Positions 1 to 11,559 of a DNA stretch of 60,000 nt are shown in pieces (position 1 is the stretch's first letter; each line of letters begins with the position of its first letter). Both the position numbers and the translations under genes were made by a program. The DNA comes from Adiantum capillus-veneris. Lineage: Eukaryota > Streptophyta > Polypodiopsida > Polypodiales > Pteridaceae. The notes beneath the pieces are model-generated. The model worked only from the letters and a program-made list of their open reading frames with translations. It had not been told where the DNA came from and did not search any database. The DNA is taken from NCBI GenBank assembly GCA_014529385.2, contig CM043953.1:67518372-67578371 (forward strand). Reading direction: 5' to 3'.

Positions 1-305
1 CGGCATGACACTCAGATTGGAGGCCAACATGTAATGCGCTAAGTAATCCCTCGAACAAGGATCTACTGTGAAGAGATGCTAAGATGCTGTGAATTGCTAC
101 AGCTAAAGAAGGGGCAAAGGGGTTTTGTCCACTACATGCACTATCATGTAGATGTGCGTGTGTAGATTTCTTGTACCCACAAATATAGGCATTGACCAAT
201 AAAGACGAGATTATAACCCGGTGGTTTTGATCCTTGTGCACCTCTAGACCGAGGTGTGCGGAGATCAGACATGACTAGAGAATGTGAGGTAGTTTACAGT
301 GTGAT

Positions 306-306
<1 letters not shown>

Positions 307-349
<43 letters not shown>
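307..349. repeat. (GA)n microsatellite
   Basis: An uninterrupted run of about 20 GA dinucleotides in the leader of CACTA-1. Confidence 0.95.
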
Positions 350-351
<2 letters not shown>

Positions 352-361
352 AAAGACGGAG

Positions 362-499
362 GATGCCAATAGAAAATTAAATTTATGTTTAGGTTATAAG
401 GTTTTTTCATTCTTTATGAGTAGTGACGACGATGCCAATAGAAAATTAAATTTATGTTTAGGTTATAAGGTTTTTACATTCATTATGAGTAGTGACGAC
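362..499. repeat. 69-bp tandem duplication
   Basis: Two adjacent copies of a 69-bp unit starting GATGCCAATAGAAAATTAAA (copy starts 362 and 431), with only a few differences. Confidence 0.9.
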
Positions 500-813
500 G
501 ATGTGGGGCGATCCAACCGAAACACCTATCTCTCAACAAGGATCTTATATCCTTGTAATTAATGTAAACATGTTGTGCGATGAGCAAGACGTGTTTCTTT
601 GTAGCACGTTTACGAATTTGGCGAGTTTGATCTGTCTATTTTAGATCGAGTTGTTGCCAACTATAACTCGTCAGACTCTAACACTAGCCAATAGGTAGCA
701 ATCTTGCAACCCAAATAGACGTATTCGCAGGCGCTTTGGCCAAGTAGCATATGTGAGGCCACAAGATGTATCCTCTGACAACTCGGAGGATGACCATGCG
801 TAGACCACATTCC

Positions 814-900
814 CAATGAGGCTTATTTGAGCCCGAGGTCGATGAAATGGTCAAGACGATCATGGATTCAGAAAGGCTTATCTATGATGATATGAAAAGT
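814..900 (+). pseudogene. CACTA-1 transposase, exon fragment left of the CACTA-2 insertion
   Basis: The frame through MVKTIMDSERLIYDDMKS corresponds to the acidic spacer between the N-terminal transposase-associated domain and the next conserved block in CACTA-2. When base 900 is followed by the sequence after the right-hand AGT duplication (from 32,434), the frame continues without a stop into LYDGA and then GWSDTSITTLF, matching IYEGA and GWLDASVTALF at the same spacing in CACTA-2. The frame to the left carries an in-frame TGA near 811-813, so the gene was already damaged or begins in another exon. Confidence 0.7.
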
Positions 901-1045
901 CACTACAGCACAACATGGAGATATCGACGTGCGTATATCGACGAAATTAGCGGGCGTCGATATACGCGTCGCAATGTGCGTCAATATACACGTGAAAAGG
1001 CTTTATTTCCCATGCGTATATCGACGCAAAAAAATTTGGGGAAAA
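901..1045 (+). repeat. CACTA-2 left terminal and subterminal repeats
   Basis: The CACTAC terminus is followed by several copies of a TATCGACG/GCGTCGATATA motif in both orientations (about 921-1,035). Such subterminal clusters are the binding sites of the element-encoded DNA-binding protein in En/Spm; that role here is inferred. Confidence 0.8.
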
Positions 1046-1139
1046 AAAGCGAAACCCGCGAGCAGTAGGGGCCATTTTCGCCTGCGCTCAGCTCAAATCT
1101 TGGCCTCCACCTGCTGCGCAGGTATTATGCCCCCCCCCA

Positions 1140-1197
1140 ACCCCTCTCTCTCTCTCTCTCTGTCTCTCTCTACATCATGTGTGTGTGTGTGTGTGTA

Positions 1198-1271
<74 letters not shown>

Positions 1272-1361
1272 GTGTGTGTAGGAAATAGAGAGAGAGAGAG
1301 AGAGAGAGCGGTGTGCGTGTGTAGGAAAGAGAGAGAGAGAGAGAGAGAGGTGTGTGTGTAG

Positions 1362-1424
<63 letters not shown>

Positions 1425-1445
1425 GTGTGTGTGTGTGTAGGTAAT

Positions 1446-1497
<52 letters not shown>
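1140..1497. repeat. Compound GA/GT microsatellite
   Basis: CT repeats, then blocks of (GA)n separated by GTGTGTGTAGGAAA-like spacers that recur about six times (near 1,185, 1,270, 1,310, 1,350, 1,425). Encoded 'RERERE' or 'SLSLSL' frames are artefacts of the repeat. Confidence 0.95.
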
Positions 1498-1499
<2 letters not shown>

Positions 1500-1945
1500 A
1501 TTAATGTATGCTTAGGAAATTAAAATTAAAGAAAAATAATTAAAGAGAGAAATGAAATGAAATGTTATATTAACGTCTTCGAAAGGCCAAAGTGACCTAT
1601 GAGACATGAGACAAGAAAGTTACAATGTGATTGATCTGATACAAAGTCAGAGTAAGAAGATGACAAAATAAAATATTATGGAATCCTAAACTGTTGGGTA
1701 TGGACTAAACGGCTAAACTAGCTAGCTGGGATAGGTAGATCATGGGAGATCCAGCAGCTGTCGCTGGCAGATCTCATCAATCTCCTCCATGGTCACTAGT
1801 CTGACCGGGCGTTATGCATGTCGAGCCAAAGTGACCTAGCTAGATCCTCTGATGAATCCTCTGTCGATGTTGTGTAGTCCTCCACAGCCGTGGACGTCTA
1901 GATCTCCCTAGCTCAGTCGCTCGTTCAATGAGTAGAGAGATAGGG

Positions 1946-1947
<2 letters not shown>
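1498..1947. other. Non-coding CACTA-2 leader sequence
   Basis: No ORF, repeat or motif that I can support was seen here. Confidence 0.6.
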
Positions 1948-2289
<342 letters not shown>

Positions 2290-2300
<11 letters not shown>

Positions 2301-2499
2301 TTTTTGAGCAAGAACCATGCAAGGCTTCTGAATCTTTCTCAAGTTGCTCATCCATCTGCACATTATCTTCTGGCTTGGACATGGAGGCCCCGTTTGGTTT
2401 ACAATCAGGTAGAAAACTTTCATTGGGCTGAGAACTTCCATGGCTTGTGCATGTGGTGAAAAAAACACCAGGATGGGCATAATATCCTTGGAAAAACCT
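2290..2499 (-). pseudogene. Possible captured host exon, antisense in CACTA-2
   Basis: On the minus strand a TTTTTTGCACAG 3' splice-site-like sequence precedes an open frame beginning FFQGYYAHPGVFF and running about 65 codons with mixed composition (GSSQPNESFLPD, MDEQLEKDSEALHGSC) before it enters the GA repeat. It lies antisense to the transposase and has no counterpart among the CACTA domains. I do not recognise the protein. Capture of a host exon, as in Pack-type CACTA elements, is an inference; it could also be chance. Confidence 0.4.
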
Positions 2500-2779
2500 G
2501 TGCAAAAAATTTCAAACAGACGGAACATTACAAAAATGACAAATCAGTCATGCTTTAATATATGATTCATCAACTGCGTCATTGGAAAGATTTCTCTGAT
2601 AGGCTACCTCGGAATGGAGGCAGGTGGGTTCGTAGACAGAGAAGAAACTATGGAACTAAAAGAGGCAAAGGGGTTTTGTCTGCTACATGCATTTCCATGT
2701 ACACCTGGGAGTGCACGTATGTGTCTACCCATATAGGATTTGACCAATAAAGACGAGATTTTGACCCGGTGGTCCTGAT

Positions 2780-2811
2780 CTCCGTACACCTTTGGACCGA
2801 GGTGTACGGAG
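2780..2811 (+). promoter_or_regulatory. Perfect 12-bp hairpin in the CACTA-2 leader
   Basis: CTCCGTACACCT at 2,780-2,791 and AGGTGTACGGAG at 2,800-2,811 pair perfectly around an 8-base loop, about 90 bases before the transposase start. The equivalent CACTA-1 site (about 234-261) keeps the block but with mismatches in the stem. Function unknown. Confidence 0.6.
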
Positions 2812-2853
2812 ATTGGGCAAGACTAGAGAATGCGAGGTAGTTTACATTGTGAG

Positions 2854-2874
2854 GATTATATATATATATATATA
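2854..2874. repeat. (AT)n microsatellite
   Basis: About ten AT dinucleotides, roughly 30 bases before the transposase start codon. Confidence 0.9.
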
Positions 2875-2901
2875 TTAAAACAACATTCATAATCATTGTA
2901 G

Positions 2902-5900
2902 ATGGCAACGTCATCAACTAACATGGAGGAAAAGATTGCATGCTCGTGCACGCTCTGCAAGTATCAAATCCTGCGCAAGCGTAGGATATGTAATGAGCAT
3001 GTGCACAAGTACGGAGAGTTTGCTAGAGAAACCGTACAGAATCTATGATACGACTCCTACAGAACGGGCATTGATTTCCGTGACATAGCACCTACATCTC
3101 AGAGAGAGAGAAAAAAGATTATGCGTGAAGGTCTGACCAATATAGAGCCACTGATCGAATCAGAAAAGGGCTTAAAGACAGAAGACGACAGCATGGAGGA
3201 GATGCTGGATGCCTTCTTCCAGACAAGCGAGGAGAATGCGAACGAAGTAGCACCAGAAGCCGTGTACCTATCTCCTGAAGACATGTTGGGGAAGTTGGCA
3301 CGTCAACCAATCTATGAAGGCGCCAAAATATCTGTGCTTCGTAGTTGTCTGGCGTTTTTGAATATTCAGTCAGTGTACGGGTGGTTAGATGCAAGCGTCA
3401 CTGCTTTGTTTAGGTACGTAATTTACAAAAGAGATTTTCTGATTGCAACGGTGAGGTGCTCGGAGAGCTTTTTAATTTAATGTGGCTTAAACAGGTTATT
3501 GCGGGAGCAACTTCTCCCGGCTAGCAATGAAATGCCCCCCTCCAGGCCAGACGCAAAGCAACTTCTGACCTCAGTTGGCTTGGACTACAACAAGATTCAT
3601 GCATGTCCAAATGATTGCATTCTTTTTCGCAATGAATTCACAGATTGTCTGTCGTGTCCTAAGTGCGGAGCAATGCGCTACAAACAAGATGCAGTTGGCG
3701 AGACAGTGCCAGCTAAAGTATTGCGGCATTTCCCTATTATTCCTAGGATAAAACGCATGTTTTGTTGTGGTTCCATTGCAAAGTTGATGCGGTGTCATTC
3801 TACGAATAGATCCACTGACGCAACATTTAGGGTGCCCGCTGATTCGAAGGCTTGGAGGCACATTGAAGATACCTGGCCACATTTTAAGAGTGAACCACGC
3901 AATTTGCGTTTGGGCATGGCAATGGATGGAGTCAATCCATTTGGCTTGAGAAGCTCTTCATGGAGCACTTGGCCTGTGTGCCTTATCAATTACAACCTCC
4001 CGCCATGGCTTGCTATCAAGAAGGGTCATTTGATTTTAAGCTTGATTGTACCTGGTAAGTTCAAGGCAAAAAACATGGATGTTTATCTAGCTCCACTAGT
4101 TGACGAGCTCCAAGAGTTATGGCATGGGATCGACATAGCAGATGCGGTTGAACCAGTAGGACAACAGCATGCAAGGATCCATGGACTTCTTATGTGGACT
4201 ATGCAAGATTGGCGAGGATACAGAGAAGCTTCTAGTAATGGTTATTGATTTACAAAATTCTCGCTATTCACAAGTCCTTTGCCTTGGCCTGATTCATGCT
4301 TTGATATATGCAGGACTAACAACTTCGGGATACAATGCATGTCCAATTTGCGGGCAGTCTTTGGATGTGCGCTATTCTACCTCTCTTCGAAAGACAATTT
4401 ATCAAGGCCACCACCGTTATCTTCTAGATGGCCATCACTTGCGCGAAGGCTAGCTTGGTCGTGTCGAATGTCGTCCTATGCATGTACAAGAGTGGCGTCG
4501 CCGATGGGAGCAACATGAGAGGCAACATGTTCCATGAATGAAACGTTTGTCCATTCTCCATACGTTGCCGTACTCGGGTGATCTACTAATTAACCATTTG
4601 CTGGATCCAATGCATATATTCAAGAATGTGGAAGAGCTCCTCTGGAAGAGAATCATGGGAATGAAAGACAATCGATCTTCACGAGATGATTTGTAGTCGG
4701 TTGGCAAGATGCCAGAGCTGTGGCCATTCACCAATGCAGCTGGTCAAACAAAAATTCCAATAGCGCTATGGGTATTGCTAAAAAACGAAGAGCGACAAGT
4801 GAAAAGGGTGATTTCAGAGTTCAGGACGCCAACAGGATATATGCGATGTCTCAAGACAGCATTCACCCGCGACAATCAACTGTCAGGGTTGAAATCACAT
4901 GACTGGCATAATTTCTTGGAATTCATTCTTCCAATTGTGATCAAGGGGTGTTTAACGGAGGAAGTGCGGACCTGCATATACAAGATTTCAGAGCTAGTGC
5001 GGTGGATCTCTTCCAAGGAGATACAGGAGGAATCTATTGCAGTCGCAAGGGCTAACTCCATTGAGGCAGTTTGCATGATTGAGAAGTATCTAGCCACGAG
5101 CTGCATAACTATACAAATGCACTTGCTCGTCCATGTAGTAGATGAGGTTGCAGTGGCAAGTACAATCCACAGCCGTTTGATGTTCTTTCTAGAGCGGTTC
5201 ATGAAAACACTTAAGGGTATTGTTCGCCAAAAAGCGCGTCCAGAGGGGAGCATGGCAGAAGGATGGCTGGTGCAAGAGTCTCTTGTATTGACGACCGAAT
5301 TTCTATCCGTTTCTGACCCAGAAATGCCTCAACTATGGAGCGATGAGGAGGATGCAAGACTGGTGGGAGAGGAGCCGCAAGGGCAAGGGGTGCCGAAGAA
5401 AATGAACCTGGCCATGCGAGAAAAGATCATGAAGTTCTGTATACTAAATTCAGCGCCAATGCAAAAATGGCTTGAAAGAGAGACGCAATCTAGAGCGACA
5501 GGATTTCAGGCGAAGTCGAACGACTAGAGGCTTAACCTTGCCAAACTATCTCGCTCCTCTACCTGAATTTCCTACAATGTCATGGTTGGACAAGAGAGTG
5601 AGAGCAGCTCGACAAATCGAAGAACCCATATCTCTAGAAGAGGAAGAGTTGGCTATTGGATGTGACTGGAAGTATCATACATACATGGCACTGTGGTCGC
5701 ATGGAAAGCATTTCAGAACACAACAAATTGACAGCAGAAGAAACACGTTTGACAGTGGGGTAATGGTTAGTTTCATGCAAAAGAGCAGGGCCAGTGCTAG
5801 AGACACGAATGAGAGCACTAACAACCTGGATTATTGTGGTCTGGTGTTAAATATCCTGAAAGTAAGCTTCAGGCGGTTTGAGATGTTTTTGTTGGATGTG

Positions 5901-6380
5901 AAGTGGTTCAAGGTGATTACTTCTGGTCGCAATGCAACCGTACGCAGAGATGGAAACAAACTTGTGCAAATAGATTCTACAAAGACTTGGACAGATGCGC
6001 GCGACACGTTTTCTCTCCCCGGACATTGCGAGCAAGTGGTCTTTATACCGGACCCTCGAGAGCAACAATGGTGGTTTGTGGTTCAGGTTGATCCAAGAAA
6101 TAAACAAGTATTTGAAGGGCAAGATCTCGTGGAGGAAAGTCAGTCAGACGACGTCCATTCTACTGTGACATTAGATGAGATGGACGAAGGTATGGCAGAG
6201 GAAGCTGACAGATATATGAGGGATGACACAGACGAGCCAGAATTGACACTTGTAGATGAAGATGCAATGGATGAAGACAATCTGCCAGAACGAGTTGGGG
6301 CAAATTTATGTTTGCAATTAGAGATAGACGATGATACGCTGCAAGATCTTATCGATGATGCCTCACTCGTCAAGGCCTAG
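2902..6380 (+). pseudogene. CACTA-2 transposase (En/Spm TNPD-like), broken
   Basis: Multi-exon transposase with the plant CACTA domain order. From ATG 2,902 comes the transposase-associated domain (CSCTLCKYQILRKRRIC; family Transpos_assoc). An intron at 3,414-3,494 (GTACGT...ACAG) leads into the Transposase_21 domain: HACPNDCILFRNE, CPKCGA, FRVPADSKAWRHIEDTWP, LGMAMDGVNPFG and the KNMDVYLAPLVDELQELW motif. A second intron, 4,235-4,313, leads to TTSGYNACPICG. DUF4218 (5.0-5.3 kb: HDWHNFLEFILP, HLLVHVVDEV, MFFLERFMKTLKG) and DUF4216 (5.7-6.1 kb: VKWFKVITSGRN, WWFVVQVDPRN) follow, then an acidic tail to 6,380. Damage: in-frame TGA at 3,046-3,048, three stops between about 4,450 and 4,700, and a frameshift near 5,510. 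It can no longer make a full transposase. Family assignment is firm; exon borders were read by eye. Confidence 0.9.
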
Positions 6381-6487
6381 TCCTGTAAGTGTTTGTGTGA
6401 AGACTTTGATTTAAAATTAAGCTTAAAGTTTATTTAAACAACTGTGTTCTGACACTTTGTTTTACTTTCTTTGTACATGACTTTAGT

Positions 6488-7559
6488 ATGGCAGACGAGA
6501 TTCCAAATCCCGCTTCCATGAGTGCAGATGCATTCATGGGCTTCGTTACACGGATGAAGCCTGCTCAGATGGCAAAGGCTTCTCAGTACTGGGTAGCCAG
6601 AGGCACGAGTACTACGTCTCCGGGCTTCACACCCGAGGGACCGACGCCTAGGGGGGGGACGACTACGGGGTTCAGGACGCCTATGGGTACGACGCCTTCT
6701 TCTCCCATCACGGCCGCTTCGACACCTAGGGATGGGGCAGAGGCGGGTACGTCCTCATCTCCGCAGCACAGGCACACTCGCCGATCTCGGCGATCGTCAG
6801 GTGGAGGTGGTGGTTGCTGTGGAGGAGGGTCCACAGATGCTTCGACCCATCCTCGCTCACGACCCCCTTCTTACCCAAGCAAACCTCTTGACACACCTCT
6901 TGGCACACCTCGGACACCTTGGGGGGCACACGATCCTAGTGCCTCCAAGCTCTATACTGTATGGGAGATGGTTCTGTAAACATGGATAGAGTCAGGACTG
7001 AAATGCGACAGCGGATTCGCCAGCTCGTGGAGCTGCAATTTTTGACCAGCATTCAAACGTCTTGGGATCAGCAAGAAAAGGAAAAAGTCACTTACATAGT
7101 GGAGACCATCCTGAGAGAGTACCAGCCTACTCCGGGTTCTTCCATTGTTTCGGTGCGGTGGATCAAGGGTGTTGCACGGGACACCATCAAACATCGACGA
7201 GATGCAGCTCTGAAGGCTTTCAGGACCGGCTCGCCGAAGCCTTCGGGCATCCCACACGAGACGTGGCTACACATCAGGGAGGATGAGCGAACAGCGGCCA
7301 TGCGGTTCAGACAGCAGCGTGAGGCCGCGCAGGTACGACAGATGACTAGGGGGACATCTCATCTTGGCACCTTTCGCTATGAGTTTGTGAGTTTCTAATC
7401 CAATCTTAACTATGGTGTTTTTTAAAACACGATGAATCATGTATTCTTATTACTTTGATTTTTTTATAAACGCAGAATCTTGCGATGCATCGAGCTCCAT
7501 CACGCGAGGAGGAGTCAGATGGATATCGCAAAGGTATCTATGAAGTACTGAATGATTGA
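6488..7559 (+). pseudogene. CACTA-2 second ORF (Ptta/En/Spm-type, TNPA-like)
   Basis: The second gene starts about 100 bases after the transposase stop. The first half (MADEIPNPASMSADAFMGFV) is Thr/Pro/Gly-rich with repeated TPxG units and an RRSRRSSGGGGGCCGGGS stretch; the second half is basic and helical (RQRIRQLVELQFLTS, TIKHRRDAALKAFRTGSPKP, REDERTAAMRFRQQREAAQ), resembling the plant Ptta/En/Spm transposase domain. The halves lie in different frames, joined near 6,950 by a frameshift or an unrecognised intron. A GT-AG intron runs from about 7,386 to 7,475 (donor GTGAGT, acceptor AACGCAG) and leads to NLAMHRAPSREEESD and a stop at 7,557-7,559. The Gly/Cys stretch recurs in the CACTA-1 relic near 34,180, which supports a conserved gene. 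Expected role: binding subterminal repeats (inferred). Confidence 0.7.
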
Positions 7560-7951
7560 AGCTTCAGGAGAGCCTGTAGACTAGGAGGCCTTACAGTCTC
7601 GCTGATTGCTTGAGGTGAGACGTTAATATGTGTGAGTTGATTTAATTAAGTCAGTATATGTGAAGTAATATCAATACTAATTTTTTGAGTTGTCCTATGT
7701 GCAGGTTGCGACGCCTAGTCATTAGTGGACCAGATTTCATCTATATCCTTTGTGAGACACAGACACGCTTCTGTGTCTCTTTTTTGTACAAACAGTTAGT
7801 GTTCAGACAGTTATTGTTTCCCTTATGGTTATGATTATTGTCATTGTCATTGTATAGACAGTTATTGTTTCTCTTTCTGGTTATGCTTATGGTTATTGTT
7901 AATTTTGTTTATGGTTATGGTTATCTGCATTATGGTTTTGATCAAAGTGAT
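7560..7951 (+). other. CACTA-2 3' region, left of the giant insertion
   Basis: Untranslated sequence ending in a run of imperfect TTATGGTTAT units (about 7,825-7,945). The same GGTTATGG-type repeats resume at 31,910 on the other side of the giant element, which is how the insertion point was recognised. Confidence 0.7.
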
Positions 7952-7989
7952 TATAAAGACCATATTAGGTATTTTGGTAAAAATCTCAC
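7952..7989 (+). repeat. Left terminal inverted repeat of the giant element
   Basis: TATAAAGACCATATTAGGTA is identical to the complement of the right end; the next bases (TTTTGGTAAAAATCTCA against AAGTGGGAAAATCCCA) still align. Contains CCATATTAGG, a perfect CArG-box consensus. Confidence 0.75.
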
Positions 7990-8247
7990 ATTATGGGAAT
8001 CTCCAAATCGACCGAATTCATGTAATTTGGGAATTTTCCACTTAAAGTGGGAAAAATTGAGGTGTGTGGCTAGTAAATAAAGTGAAAATCTCATAGGATT
8101 GTGGTGTTGATAAACACCAAAAGTCAAGAGGATGTACAACACATGGATTTGAATAATAACTATAAATTACATAAAACAAAGGAAGATACAAAAAAGATTT
8201 TGTTTACAAATTGACTAGTATAGTCACAATAGAAGCTCCACATAATT

Positions 8248-11200
8248 CTACTCCACATTTGATACCATATCTGAACTTTGATCCAAGTGTGGCTGATGTG
8301 CACGAGTGAGGCCTTCTTTGGCTTTTAGAGCATGTCTTTCTGGAATCTTTATTCTAGAAAATGGTTCTTCTTTGTTGGGTCTCCAGGACCAAACAATTGC
8401 ATCTATAGTTTCCCACACTTGTGGGTCCTTATAGTTGACAGCCCAATAACCCTTCCAACAATTACTGTAAGCTTGAGTATCTGTCATCCCACTTTTTCTC
8501 GCGCAAGGTGCCCAATATTGAATCAAGAGTTTTCTGTAGTTTGGTGATGTAGGCTCATTATCAATGTCAGATAAAGCCATTGCAAGCCACACTGGATAGA
8601 TTTCTGTGTCACTCGGAACAAGCATAAGAAAGTCACCTTGGTGCACATCAGACATAGGGTCAAACTCTTCCCTTGGCCTATCTCGTTGAGGCCCACAAAA
8701 ATGATCGTTCAACTCTTCAAGGCCTAGGAATCTTTCTGCTCCTTGTTGCAAATTCATTGTAGTGCTTTGTAGATGAGAATATTCTTGAGTTTTTGGCCAA
8801 AACATTTCATACAAGACTCCCTCTGATATGATTGCTTTTCCAATCTCTTCAATTACCTTACTCCAATAATCTATCACGGGTCTATAATATCGCGGAATAC
8901 TTGAACCATTCCCTAAATTTTTCCAAAATTTTATATAGTTCTTTAGCCCCAAAATGACTTCTTCGTGGGCCTTGACATACTCCGCCATTTGTACTAGAGG
9001 TGGATCTCCATGTGGTAACATTGGCTTGCCTTCTGTGTCTGTTTTCCAAAGGCGAATACTTCCACTCCAACTTGATACACCTACATGTGCCTTATATTGC
9101 ATCATTGGTGTCTCATCCTGCATAAAGAACCTAAACTGAAGCGGTTTGGAATGTCCAACAAGTATGTCTTGTCCATCACAAAGATAGCCATCACAATATT
9201 GCTTGAAATCAGGGATCTTTGTGAGAAAAAATGGAGCTGGAGATGAAGATGAGCTGTTTCGTAATGTATCCATCAAATGTGGCAAAGTATAGGTTTGTGT
9301 AACTCTCAACTTCTCTGAAACCTACTAAACATGGCGTCTATGTCCTCATGTGTATGCCCAACCATTAAAAATCCCAGCTGGATGGTTTTGAAAACACCCC
9401 TTGCAACAAGCATTGACAAATAGGCAAATAAGTATCGATTTTTGTTTTCCCCTGCACAATTATCCAATTGTAGCAACAAGTTCTCTGGCAATCTGCGAAA
9501 TGTTGACCCCAATTCCTCTTCTGCAATTTCTGACGACTGCACAATGGGCTCTTTTCCATCACTCAAGTTATGGTAGTCCAAAGCATCCCTTGAGTTCAAA
9601 GCATGTAGTAGTGAAATATTGCTCCTTGGAAGTCCATTTGTTACTAGATCACCAAGAGGATGCTTATCTATCCTCTCGAGGTTATGTAAACAATTAGCAA
9701 TTGAGCCAATTGTAAGATTTGGATCAGCTGGCCACAAACCATTCAAGACAAAGTGTCCGTAATGACCTTCTCCATGTCCATGAGTGATCATGCCAATCAA
9801 TGCCACCTGCAGATTATATCCTGAATCCACACCCTTGGGAACAATGCGTAATCTAGGAATGGCAGTCTTCTTTTGATCCATCTTATCATGGATTATGCAT
9901 ACATATTTTTGTGGTTGAGTTTCTGAATACGTGCGCCATGCATAATATAGGCTTCTGCAACTCTTTTGTTGTGCCATGTGAACTTCTCTCTCCCTCATGA
10001 GAAGAGCTCTCTCTTCAAGAGAAGGTTTAGCTTCTAACCTTGCCTTGATTGAGCTACAAATATTGCACTTAGAGAACTCACTCGTCTTTGTTAAAGTGAC
10101 ATGTGGGTACTCTTTGTTCCAAATTCTACCAAAAGAAGATTGGGATAGCTTCTTCTCATAGCCCATTTGGTCAAGTGTCGTGTTGATTTCACATAAAATA
10201 TCCACTTGTTTGTATGTTGATGGAATCACCAATTGAGTCTCTCTTGAGCCATCTAGCAGTGTTCTACTTCTATGTGGCATCTTCTCAGAGTTATTTTCCA
10301 CAAACTCGTTTAGTAGTGCTCTTGTTAAACTAGTATGTTGAAGTCCCCTTCTCAATGTACATGTGTTCCCATGTACATATTGGCGCACACCATTTTCAAA
10401 GTTCTCCTTGTATCGATAAAATGATGTCTTTGGTATTCCATGTAGCTCATACCATGCTCTACAACAAACAATAGAGCCATTTAGCCTGAATTGGTATCGT
10501 GACTTCTCATCTTTCTGATAACATATAGAAAGAACATCATAAACATAATTAGTGCGTGATTTTTGAGACTCTCCCCAAAATTGTTGTCGTAACCTTGTCA
10601 CCATATCACGATCTGCAAATTGGCAGCATTTTTGTGCACAACAATCAATGCATGATACCCTTTGAATTGATTTTTTTGAAAGGTAAGAAGTCGAAGCTAG
10701 TGCTGCTTTTGATTTTTGAGTCCTGTTCATGAAAGTGTATCGTCTCTTCCTTGACAACTGGACAACATTACTCCCATCAAGTTTTTTTCCAATATTGCCA
10801 TCGTTGGATACATCCTCATATGTAGCATGCATGCCATCAACAGGAACAAAGCGTTGTAATGGGCTCCCATTCAACATTGTTGTCTGCTTGATGGGCCACT
10901 TTAGCAAAGTGATGCTACCCACTTCAACCACATCATGAATGCTTGCATTTTCTCTTTCAATACCCACACCCACACAATCAGGACCAAGTTCCTGAAAGTT
11001 GACATAATCATGTGGAAATACATATAAGATGGTCCCTTCATTCATGGTTTGCATCATTGTGTCATCTTTTAAAAGGACCCTCTGATTTCTCCAAGACTCT
11101 CGAATCATTGCTTCAAATTCTGGGCTTGTCATAGGTATTGCATCTGTAACTAGAGGATCAGAATGATCATGTTCTTCATCACCATTGTAGCTTTCGTGTG

Positions 11201-11474
11201 GATCAATTAAGTTCCCATTTAATACAAAAGATTGCAAAAGAAGCTTTGACCATCGAACAGCACTCCATAATGAGCCTTGGAGAGATGAAGTATCCATTGT
11301 AGGAAAAGGTAGGACCACATCCTTCAAGCATTCCTCCACTAGTATGGAGACATTTTCCAGCCCTATCTTTGTACCACCACAAGTGGAATCTGGATTTGTT
11401 CTACACACACAACCAATACCAACGATTTCATTGTCAAGTATCATATGTACTTTCTCCCCAGATTCGAAGTCCAT
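8248..11474 (-). pseudogene. DUF7869-type protein, candidate transposase of the giant element
   Basis: Two overlapping minus-strand frames, 11,474-9,306 (722 codons) and 9,309-8,248 (about 353 codons), form one protein of roughly 1,075 residues broken by a single-base frameshift near 9,307. Visible features: Cys-rich CIDCCAQKCC (about residue 275) and KCNICSSIKARLE (about 480), then a predicted catalytic region with IIHDKMD (about 540), LQLDNCAGENKNR (about 670) and MVGHTHEDIDAMFSRF (about 705). The D-N-C-x-G-x-N-K-N and GHTHxDID signature is that of DUF7869 proteins, which lie in repeats of many eukaryotes and resemble DDE transposases; the acidic residues named are candidates only. The second part (FKQYCDGYLCDG, RFFMQDE) continues that family's C-terminus. 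A TTTTTACTTACAG acceptor-like site just before the first ATG suggests an upstream exon. Apart from the frameshift it is intact, so damage is recent or a sequencing error. Confidence 0.75.
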
Positions 11475-11559
11475 CCTGTAAGTAAAAAGATTACATTGTT
11501 AAATCCATAGTTATAGAAAAATACTCTTCAAACCAAAAATCATGCTACAACATGAAAAA

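Larger units (their letters stand above)
1..900 (+). mobile_element. CACTA-1 (outermost), left segment
   Basis: This is the left part of the oldest CACTA element in the nest; its 5' end lies outside the window. Positions about 110-300 match CACTA-2 positions about 2,665-2,850 (same order of an 'AATAAAGACGAGATT' block, a 'CCCGGTGGT' block and a 'TAGAGAATG.GAGGTAGTTTACA' block), so both are 5' leader regions of related elements. The segment stops at base 900 inside a transposase reading frame and continues at 32,431 after CACTA-2. No intact gene is present; 500-780 holds nothing I recognise. Homology to the CACTA-2 leader is seen directly; the assignment to one element with the right segment rests on the shared AGT target duplication and frame. 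Confidence 0.75.
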
